Assembly: GCA_039714855.1 (NCBI GenBank)
Contig: JBDLIL010000008.1
Coordinates: forward strand, 1 to 24,352
Source: JBDLIL01 sp039714855
Lineage (GTDB): Bacteria > Patescibacteriota > Microgenomatia > UBA1400 > PJMF01
Direction of reading: 5' to 3'
Length of the DNA stretch: 24,352 bases
Made by a program: the position numbers and the translations under genes
In this document: piece after piece, positions 18,910 to 24,352 of the stretch
How the letters are laid out: each line of letters begins with the position of its first letter
How positions within the stretch are numbered: the stretch's first letter is position 1
The notes under the pieces: generated by a model
Told to the model about the DNA's origin: nothing
Databases searched by the model: none
The model's input: the letters and a program-made list of their open reading frames with translations, nothing else

Positions 18910-20490
18910 TTACTCCGCTATTTGTTTAGATTTTTTTTCTCTGGCAACAGTGACAGTTACTGTTCCTGGATAAGTCATCTCTTCTTTAATTTGATCTCTA
19001 ATTTTGAGAGATAAAATTTCTACATCATCATCTTTAGTTTTTTCTGGATCCAGCAGTATTCTAATTTCTCTACCTGCCTGTACAGCGTAGGCTTGCTTCA
19101 CTCCATCATAAGACGTGGCTATTTTTTCCAGAGATTCTAGTCTTTCAACGTATTCTTCGTGATTTTCATATCTAGCGCCTGGTCTGGCTCCAGAAATGGA
19201 ATCAGCAATATAGACTATCATTTGCTCAGGACCAGAGAAAGGTTCATCTTCGTGATGCTGAGCAATACAATCTACTACATTCTTAGGCATATTGTATTTT
19301 TTGGCTATTTTTACTCCCAACTCCACATGGCTACCCTCTACCTCTTCAGATACTTTGCCTACGTCATGTAAAAGGCAGCCGAGCCTAACAACATTAACAT
19401 CAGCTTTGAGTTCATGGGCAATTTTAATACCGATTTTTGTTTCTTCTAAAGTGTGCTGGATCATGTTTTGACCGTAAGAAAACCTATATTTAAATCTTCC
19501 AAGCTGTTGAATTAGCCCATTGGGAAGATTATATACGCCTACTGCATGACATAGTTTTTTGCCAGCTTCGAAAGTTATCTTATCTATTTTTTGTTTTGTT
19601 TCTGCTACGGTGTCCTCAATACGGCTAGGTTGAATGCGTCCGTCTTTGATAAGTTTTTCTAAAGCTATTTTCGCTATTTCGCGTCTAACGGGATCAAAGC
19701 AGGAGAGTCTAACTGTTGTGGGGGAGTCATCTAGATCTACGTCTACACCAGTTACTTTTTCAAAAGCGTGTATATTACGACCGCTTTTGCCAATAATCTT
19801 GCCTTTACTCTCCTCATTAGGAAGTTCAACTCTGGAAACTGTGTATTCCGCAACATAATTAGTAGAACCATGACGCATGGTGTCCACCAATATTTCTCTA
19901 GCTTTATTTTCAGCTTCTAGCTGAGCCTCTTCAGTTTTTTGGCGGACAACTTGGGCTAATTGTTGGCTAATTTTCTTTTCTACACCATCAAGTAAGACCT
20001 TGTTAGCTTCATCGCGAGTCATGCCAGCAACCTCTTCTAATTTTTGGAGGATTTTTGTCTTGCTGGCTTCTAGTTTTTGTTTAAACTCATCGGTCTGTTT
20101 ATTTTTCTTACTTAGTTCTTTTTCTTTGTCAGTAATTTGATCTAGTTGGAATTCGACTTTGTCTAATTGTCTATTAAGTTGACGCTGTTTGTCTTCTAGT
20201 TGTTGATTGGTTTTTCTTGCGTTAAGTTCGGCCTTAGATTTTATAGCAAAGGCTTCATCTTTGGCTTCGACAATAATTTCTCTAGCCTTGGCCTGAGCTT
20301 CACGAACAATAGCTTGAGTGTCTACCTGAGGTTGAGGCTTTTGAGTTTGTATAGGCCTTTGTATTTTTGATTTTTTCTTAAAACCTCTTTTAGGTTTTTG
20401 TCCTCCAGAAGCAGATTGGCTTTTGGTCGAAACTTTAGCTTTATTTTCCTCAACCTTAAAAAGATCTGAAAGATTTCCAAAAAATGACAT
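18910..20490 (-). CDS. rny: Ribonuclease Y without membrane anchor
   Basis: RNase Y is an endoribonuclease that starts mRNA decay. The 526-residue product has a coiled coil (about 55-205), a KH RNA-binding domain with GKSGRNIH (234-241), and an HD domain with LLHDVGK (His375, Asp376), EGSHVELG, and QHHEDEP. The C-terminal region with DPEKTKDDD and YPGTVTVTV matches the family. Bacillus RNase Y begins with a membrane helix; here the first 55 residues are hydrophilic and very basic (RGFKKKSKIQRPIQTQ), so the enzyme should be soluble or bound by charge. The ATG at 20488-20490 has AGGA 7 nt upstream. A 20-nt palindrome lies about 60 nt upstream. Confidence 0.94.
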   Translation of the reverse strand: MSFFGNLSDLFKVEENKAKVSTKSQSASGGQKPKRGFKKKSKIQRPIQTQKPQPQVDTQAIVREAQAKAREIIVEAKDEAFAIKSKAELNARKTNQQLEDKQRQLNRQLDKVEFQLDQITDKEKELSKKNKQTDEFKQKLEASKTKILQKLEEVAGMTRDEANKVLLDGVEKKISQQLAQVVRQKTEEAQLEAENKAREILVDTMRHGSTNYVAEYTVSRVELPNEESKGKIIGKSGRNIHAFEKVTGVDVDLDDSPTTVRLSCFDPVRREIAKIALEKLIKDGRIQPSRIEDTVAETKQKIDKITFEAGKKLCHAVGVYNLPNGLIQQLGRFKYRFSYGQNMIQHTLEETKIGIKIAHELKADVNVVRLGCLLHDVGKVSEEVEGSHVELGVKIAKKYNMPKNVVDCIAQHHEDEPFSGPEQMIVYIADSISGARPGARYENHEEYVERLESLEKIATSYDGVKQAYAVQAGREIRILLDPEKTKDDDVEILSLKIRDQIKEEMTYPGTVTVTVAREKKSKQIAE

Positions 20491-20546
20491 ATTATTCCTA
20501 ACTGCAGCGAAAAAGGAGAGAGTAGACTAGAGAACTATACAAAATC

Positions 20547-20566
20547 TACAACAAAGGTTTGTTGTA
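20547..20566. promoter_or_regulatory. Palindrome upstream of rny, possible operator
   Basis: TACAACAAA and TTTGTTGTA are perfect inverted 9-nt arms around GG. It lies in the 240-nt gap between the TPR gene and rny, 57 nt before the rny ATG. It could be a regulator-binding site or an RNA hairpin in the leader. It has no T-run, so it is not a typical terminator. Confidence 0.5.
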
Positions 20567-20730
20567 TATCTTAATGATATTTAGATTAGTGTATTTTGTG
20601 ATCTTCATTGATAGTCATACTAAATTACAAATTTTTGCTGCAAATTATCCTATAAAAATATTTACTAATATAATTTAACAGCGCAATTGTACTGCTGGAG
20701 AACAAAATAGTCAATGAGGCGAAGTAATTT

Positions 20731-21441
20731 TTACTCGAGATCGAAAGTTTTTAGTTGTTCTTTTCTTAAAACCAATCTCTCATCTTCATTTATAAGTTGA
20801 GTGGCTAATTTTAAATACACTTTTGTCTTATCTAGATCCTTATCTTTAAAATATTTAGCTAATCTTAAATATGCTCCGGAAATTAAGACATTAACTCTAA
20901 AACTATCCCTGTTCTCTTTTCCACTATTAAGATTTTTTAGGGAAGTCTCAATTTGACTTAGGGCAGTTTCATCAACCTTTTTTGGCTTGCTTTCTAGTTT
21001 AGCTAGGCCGAGGTGCAACTCAATGTCAACTGCGAGCAAATCTTGATCGTGATTTTTTAGCACAGTTTCTTTATTGAGCTCAGCAGCTCTTTCATAGTGT
21101 GGCAGAGCCTCAGCTGCTTGTCCTAGCTCTTCCAATACTTTGGATAAATTAATAAGGGGGATTATGAGTCCAGATTTATCATCTAGTTTTTCAGCTATGG
21201 CAACAGCTTTTTCCACTTCTTCTCTAGCTTGCTCTAAATACTTAGTTTCACCAGTTTTTCTATATTTATGTTTTAAGGCTAAGAATTTGGAGCAAAGAGC
21301 CTCGGCTTGTCCAGCCAAGTTTTTTTCTTCTTGATATTGCAAAATAGCTTTGCTTATTAGATCTAAGGCAAGATCTAGTTCATCTGCTTCTCTGGCTTGT
21401 TCTGATTGGGCATGAATTTCGCGGGCATTTAGATTTGGCAT
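20731..21441 (-). CDS. TPR-like helical repeat protein
   Basis: From the ATG at 21439-21441 the protein has 236 residues and is almost all helical. Repeated helix pairs with TPR-like spacing of small and large residues can be seen: EADELDLALDLISKAILQYQ, then KNLAGQAEALCSKFLALKHK, then KLDDKSGLIIPLINLSKVLE followed by LGQAAEALPHYERAAELN. The gene probably mediates protein contacts; partners are unknown. An upstream ATG at 21508-21510 would add 23 residues (MQAFRQAQ...), but these are encoded by the tandem CTGAGCTTGTCGAA repeats and are not likely to be real. The gene is the first of the minus-strand core series. Confidence 0.7.
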   Translation of the reverse strand: MPNLNAREIHAQSEQAREADELDLALDLISKAILQYQEEKNLAGQAEALCSKFLALKHKYRKTGETKYLEQAREEVEKAVAIAEKLDDKSGLIIPLINLSKVLEELGQAAEALPHYERAAELNKETVLKNHDQDLLAVDIELHLGLAKLESKPKKVDETALSQIETSLKNLNSGKENRDSFRVNVLISGAYLRLAKYFKDKDLDKTKVYLKLATQLINEDERLVLRKEQLKTFDLE

Positions 21442-21460
21442 AGGTATATTGTATTTGATT

Positions 21461-21525
21461 GCACTGAGCTTGTCGAAATGCCTGCACTGAGCTTGTCGAA
21501 ATGCCTGCACTGAGCTTGTCGAAGT
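21461..21525. repeat. Three tandem copies of a 23-bp CTGAGCTTGTCGAA unit
   Basis: GCACTGAGCTTGTCGAA starts at 21461, 21484 and 21507, an exact 23-bp period. One more core copy is at 3390-3403 in the opposite orientation. This core is a dispersed repeat known from many bacterial genomes. Confidence 0.9.
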
Positions 21526-21545
21526 GTCAGACTGAGAGGACTCGC

Positions 21546-21579
21546 CACCGCCTTTGGCGGGGTCTCGCCGGAGGCGGTG
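21546..21579. repeat. Nested GC-rich palindromes
   Basis: CCGCCTTTGGCGG (21548-21560) and CGCCGGAGGCG lie within outer CACCGCC/GGCGGTG arms. The first matches the 15-nt palindromes found in ftsE and the MurF-like gene. Confidence 0.7.
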
Positions 21580-21807
21580 AAGCCTCCGTATGTCGACTAA
21601 AAGAGACGAACTTCAAACTCTATTTTACCCTAGCCGAGTCTATTCGTCTCCATTGGGATAGCGAGGCCTACCAAGAGCTTGAAATGAGTCCAATGGAGTT
21701 TGTGTTTAGTCAACCTAATTACTCAAGTGAGGACTATGTTTACTAAACCTAATAGTATTAAGAGGGAGGTCTATAAACTTAGCTATGGAGTTTCGTTTCT
21801 TAACACC

Positions 21808-22380
21808 TTAGTCTCCCCACCTACTTACAAAAGCTCCAATTACTTTTCTGTCACTTTTTATTGGAATGATTATTTCTGCTTCACTGTAAGCATCTTTTAG
21901 ATAAGTCATATGAGTTTCTCCACTGTCAAGTTTCCAGTTTTGAGTGCAGATTGGCGAAGATTTACCTCGTAATAGTTTGGTTACCTGTTTCTCACCATCA
22001 GTAGTAGGAATAGTAGTTTTAACATCACCTGACCAGAACCACTTCTCAATATTTCCATCAGTGTTAAGTCTAATTAAATAACTAGTTTGGTAAAACTTCA
22101 GCTTATCTGATCCTTCAAGGGATAACATGGTTTGATTAACTTGTTGAGTTTTACACTTTTCAGTTCTACAAGCTACGGCCACATCAAATGAGTTAGTAAA
22201 AACTGTTTCAAATGTTGAGTTATTCAGCTCAATAAATGACTTAACATCCGAGCAGTAAGCATTGATAGAAAACTTATTTGAAATAATCCATAAAAATCCT
22301 TGATATATGAGATAGATAGTGAGTAGGAATATCGATAGCCCAATTATAAAATTTTTACGCACCACTTTTTTCTTTTTCAT
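21808..22380 (-). CDS. Membrane-anchored protein of unknown function
   Basis: I do not recognise this 190-residue protein. A basic N-terminus (MKKKKVVRKN) leads into one membrane helix (FIIGLSIFLLTIYLIYQGFLWII, about 11-33); the rest should be outside. The outer part has five Cys, including VACRTEKCKT, and a C-terminal segment EAEIIIPIKSDRKVIGAFVS that resembles the end of a Cache or PAS-like sensor fold, where such a strand pair closes the domain. A sensor or ligand-binding role is a guess. The start is 16 nt from the 3' end of tRNA-Pro on the same strand, so both may share a transcript. Confidence 0.6.
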   Translation of the reverse strand: MKKKKVVRKNFIIGLSIFLLTIYLIYQGFLWIISNKFSINAYCSDVKSFIELNNSTFETVFTNSFDVAVACRTEKCKTQQVNQTMLSLEGSDKLKFYQTSYLIRLNTDGNIEKWFWSGDVKTTIPTTDGEKQVTKLLRGKSSPICTQNWKLDSGETHMTYLKDAYSEAEIIIPIKSDRKVIGAFVSRWGD

Positions 22381-22396
22381 ATTTTAGATATCTTTG

Positions 22397-22470
22397 TCGG
22401 GGTGACAGGACTCGAACCTGCGACCACTCGACCCCCAGCCGAGCATTCTAGCCAACTGAACTACACCCCG
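22397..22470 (-). tRNA. tRNA-Pro (anticodon GGG)
   Basis: The acceptor arms CGGGGTG (22464-22470) and CACCCCG (22398-22404) pair over 7 bp with an A discriminator at 22397. The anticodon stem CTCGG/TCGAG encloses CTGGGGG, giving GGG after T33, which reads CCC and CCU proline codons. The T-loop GGTTCGAGTCC is normal. The 3' CCA is not encoded and must be added. Confidence 0.95.
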
Positions 22471-22510
22471 AATACTTAGTATTCTACTACATGTTGTCAT
22501 ACAGTTTTTC

Positions 22511-22536
22511 TCCTACTTCGCCAAGATTTCGCAGGA
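22511..22536. repeat. 26-nt palindromic element, copy 5
   Basis: TCCTACTTCGCCAAGATTTC with end GCAGGA has the same length and core as the other copies. It lies in the gap between the tRNA and the plus-strand operon. Confidence 0.7.
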
Positions 22537-22607
22537 CGAGGCCAGAATTTAGACTAATTTCAAAACCCAAGGTTTTTCCAAGAATTGGGTGTTAGAGTAT
22601 AAAAATC

Positions 22608-22808
22608 ATGAAATTTACCTCAGGTCAATTGCTTGTATTATCAGATCTATTTTCAGATATTGCTAAGGGATTGTTTCTCGCCAGTGTTGCAAGCTCTGCA
22701 CTTTCTGTTAGAGTGAGGTTAATCAACTCGTTTTTATTTGTTATATTAGGGATGATATCTATGTATCTCTCGCTAAGAACCATGGAATTAAAGGAGAAAT
22801 ATGAATAA
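22608..22808 (+). CDS. Small membrane protein
   Basis: This 66-residue protein has two membrane helices, about LFLASVASSALSV (19-31 and flanks) and SFLFVILGMISMYLSL (41-56), and a charged end ELKEKYE. No family is recognised. TATAAA lies 4 nt before the ATG and there is no ribosome binding site, so a leaderless message is possible. Its last codons overlap the start of the next small gene by 8 nt and carry that gene's ribosome binding site, which suggests that the two are translated together. A small ACCCAA/TTGGGT hairpin lies at 22565-22590. Confidence 0.6.
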   Translation: MKFTSGQLLVLSDLFSDIAKGLFLASVASSALSVRVRLINSFLFVILGMISMYLSLRTMELKEKYE

Positions 22809-22920
22809 TCCTGACTTAGTTTTAGGAATTAACATTCTTGCTTTTGCCATTATGGCTTTGACCTTTGCTATTTTAATCACTGACGATTTAAAGAAGATAA
22901 GAAAAAATAAAAAGAAATAA
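22801..22920 (+). CDS. 39-residue single-pass membrane peptide
   Basis: The ATG at 22801 is preceded by AAGGAG at about 5-nt spacing. The product starts MNNPDLVLGINI, has one membrane helix (ILAFAIMALTFAILIT, about 12-27), and ends in a very basic tail (DDLKKIRKNKKK). Basic charge at the end implies that the C-terminus is inside the cell. It overlaps the previous gene by 8 nt and precedes recA by 33 nt, so it is probably in the same operon. The strong ribosome binding site and the operon place make it likely to be real despite its length. Function unknown. Confidence 0.6.
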   Translation: MNNPDLVLGINILAFAIMALTFAILITDDLKKIRKNKKK

Positions 22921-22953
22921 TTTTAACAAAAAACTCTGCCCCAAAGGAGCACC

Positions 22954-23985
22954 ATGGCTAAAGCCAGTAATAAAAAAAATGATATTAAAGTACCTGAGGA
23001 ATCTGGTAAGAAGCAGGCAGTAGGTATCGCCATGCAGCAGATAGAAAAGCAATTTGGCAAGGGCAGCATCATGAAGATGGGTGAATCTCTGAAAAATATA
23101 GGCAAGATGCCAGTGGTTTCTAGCGGATCTCTATCTTTAAATTTGGCATTGGGGATAGGTGGCTTTCCCAAGGGAAGAATAGTTGAGATTTATGGACCTG
23201 AGGCTAGCGGAAAGACCACTGTTTGTTTGCATGCCATTGCTGATGTACAAAAAAAAGGTGGTGTAGCCGCATTTGTGGATGTGGAGCACGCCCTAGATCC
23301 ACTGCGCGCCGAAAAAATTGGTGTAAATTTAGACGACTTATTGATTTCTCAACCTGATTATGGAGAGCAGGCTTTGGAAATAGCTGAAACCCTAATTCGT
23401 TCTGGGGGAGTGGATATAGTGGTAATCGATTCTGTAGCAGCCTTGGTACCAAAGTCCGAAATAGAAGGTGATATGGGAGATGCTCAAATGGGAGTGCAAG
23501 CCAGGCTCATGAGTCAGGCTATGAGAAAACTAACGGCTGCCATTAATAGAACCAATACTTTAATGATATTTACAAATCAACTTCGTATGAAGATTGGTGT
23601 TATGTTTGGTAGTCCTGAAACGACCACTGGCGGAAACGCTCTAAAATTTTATGCCACTCAGAGACTAGATATTAGAAAAATTGGTAACATCCAAGAGGGT
23701 GACAAAATGGTGGGCAGTAGGCACAGGGTGAAAGTCAAGAAAAACAAATTAGCTCCTCCTTTTCAACAGGCTGAGTTTGACATGGATATCAATGGTATTT
23801 CCAGAGTTGGCGATGTAGTAGATATTGGTGCTCAAGAGGGAGTAATAGTCAAAGCTGGTAGCTTCTATAAGTATAAGGACAATGTTATTGCCCAAGGTCG
23901 TGAAGCCGCTAAAAATTTCTTGAAAGAAAATGAGAAGGTAATGAAGGAGATAGAAAAGGAAATTTGGGAGAAGATAAAGGGGTAA
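22954..23985 (+). CDS. recA: Recombinase A
   Basis: RecA forms the filament on single-stranded DNA for strand exchange. The 343 residues show all family marks: [11 protein letters not shown]alker A (81-91), [31 protein letters not shown], loop 2 region with [20 protein letters not shown], and [14 protein letters not shown]. The length is normal and there is no intein. The C-terminal tail is less acidic than in E. coli, ending in mixed Lys/Glu. AAAGGAG lies 5 nt before the ATG. I see no obvious LexA box upstream. The next gene starts within the stop codon (TAATG). Confidence 0.98.
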   Translation: MAKASNKKNDIKVPEESGKKQAVGIAMQQIEKQFGKGSIMKMGESLKNIGKMPVVSSGSLSLNLALGIGGFPKGRIVEIYGPEASGKTTVCLHAIADVQKKGGVAAFVDVEHALDPLRAEKIGVNLDDLLISQPDYGEQALEIAETLIRSGGVDIVVIDSVAALVPKSEIEGDMGDAQMGVQARLMSQAMRKLTAAINRTNTLMIFTNQLRMKIGVMFGSPETTTGGNALKFYATQRLDIRKIGNIQEGDKMVGSRHRVKVKKNKLAPPFQQAEFDMDINGISRVGDVVDIGAQEGVIVKAGSFYKYKDNVIAQGREAAKNFLKENEKVMKEIEKEIWEKIKG

Positions 23986-24352
23986 TGAATTTTCAAAAAA
24001 TCTATTCTCAGCTGAATAAGCAGCAGCGTAAAGCTGTTGATCTTATTGATGGTCCAGTAATGGTAATAGCTGGCCCTGGCACTGGAAAAACGCAAGTTTT
24101 AGCTGCAAGAATAGCCAATATTTTGGCCAAAACTGATTCTGATCCTCAATCTATTTTGGCTCTCACTTTCACAGATGCGGCAGCTACTACCATGAGAGAG
24201 AGGCTTTTCAAGATGATTGGTAGCACGGCTTATAGGGTTAGAATCCAAACCTTTCATTCTTTTTGCGACGAAGTTATTCGTTCTCATCCCGAGTACTTTG
24301 AGTTGGGCTTAGAAGCTGAGCCTTTGAGTCAACTTGAATTAACAGAGTTTTT
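23985..24352 (+). CDS. UvrD/Rep-family superfamily 1 helicase (partial, 3' end outside the window)
   Basis: The visible 122 residues start [20 protein letters not shown], containing the Q motif, then VMVIAGPGTGKTQVL (Walker A, motif I), ILALTFTDAAATTMRERL (motif Ia) and VRIQTFHSFCDEVI (motif Ib region). This is the N-terminus of a UvrD/PcrA/Rep-type 3'-5' DNA helicase. Motif Ia has TFTDAAA where UvrD has TFTNKAA, a form seen in helicases of the RecB/AddA-like and CPR types, so a large helicase-nuclease cannot be excluded. Translation is coupled to recA by a TAATG overlap, which suggests joint function in recombinational repair. Confidence 0.92.
   Translation, partial: MNFQKIYSQLNKQQRKAVDLIDGPVMVIAGPGTGKTQVLAARIANILAKTDSDPQSILALTFTDAAATTMRERLFKMIGSTAYRVRIQTFHSFCDEVIRSHPEYFELGLEAEPLSQLELTEF

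Larger units (their letters stand above)
21442..21807. other. Repeat-rich stretch without a recognised gene
   Basis: It contains three 23-bp tandem repeats (21461-21525), a palindromic cluster (21546-21579), and two longer inverted pairs: GAGACGAA/TTCGTCTC near 21603 and 21643, and CTCCATTGG/CCAATGGAG near 21648 and 21690. A plus-strand frame ending at 21746 reads FTLAESIRLHWDSEAYQELE and ends YSSEDYVY; it is protein-like but has no good start outside the repeats. It may be a gene remnant or a structured RNA. Confidence 0.5.

Noticed and set aside
21442..21510. Upstream start of the TPR protein at 21510
   Set aside because: The extra 23 residues are translated from the CTGAGCTTGTCGAA repeats; the ATG at 21441 begins the ordinary protein sequence.
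3137..21525. Repeats as a CRISPR array
   Set aside because: Copies are dispersed or, at 21461, in tandem with no unique spacers, and no cas gene is visible.
21540..21807. tmRNA, RNase P RNA or SRP RNA in the gene-poor stretch
   Set aside because: I looked for the tRNA-like ends and tag frame of tmRNA and the conserved cores of the other two on both strands and did not find them.

Overview
The window looks like a piece of a Patescibacteria (Candidate Phyla Radiation) genome, probably of the Parcubacteria type. The reasons are the low overall GC, short intergenic gaps, long one-strand gene runs and the particular gene mix: ftsE/ftsX with an M23 coiled-coil hydrolase, a DUF4012 protein, a lipoprotein cyclophilin, a Mur ligase with a membrane-anchored N-terminus, RNase Y and recA followed by a UvrD-type helicase. 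A release factor 2 with normal SPF and GGQ motifs argues that UGA is a stop codon here. The assignment is by gene content and style, not by a marker phylogeny.

Positions 1-6010 are an accessory island. It holds small, mostly minus-strand genes: a broken ribbon-helix-helix gene, a NYN-domain nuclease, a GC-rich foreign secreted-protein gene, a putative RelE/barnase-like nuclease, a Phd/YefM-RelE pair, a HicB antitoxin whose HicA partner is frameshifted and truncated, two unknown small genes and a MazEF-like pair. Between them lie a three-copy hairpin repeat, two related promoter-plus-palindrome elements on the plus strand, a third promoter-hairpin-T-tract unit, and several palindromic repeat families. 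The antitoxin promoters are well formed, carry visible operator repeats and sit so close to the start codons that the mRNAs should be leaderless.

Positions 6021-21441 are core genome, all on the minus strand. Read in the direction of transcription they are: TPR protein, RNase Y, secG, a solute-binding protein, an alpha/beta hydrolase, a MurF-like ligase, ddl, cyclophilin lipoprotein, DUF4012 protein, prfB, a membrane protein, a coiled-coil protein with heptad repeats, ftsE, ftsX, an M23 hydrolase, and a small secreted protein with its own strong promoter. Cell-wall synthesis (MurF, Ddl) and cell-wall cleavage in division (FtsEX plus M23 protein) are the main themes. The M23 domain appears circularly permuted. 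A 26-nt palindromic element and related palindromes lie in frame inside ftsE, the MurF-like gene and the hydrolase, resembling the Rickettsia palindromic elements.

Positions 21442-24352 contain a repeat-rich gene-poor stretch, a membrane-anchored unknown protein just downstream of a tRNA-Pro(GGG), and then a plus-strand operon of two tiny overlapping membrane proteins, recA and the start of a UvrD/Rep-type helicase that runs off the window.
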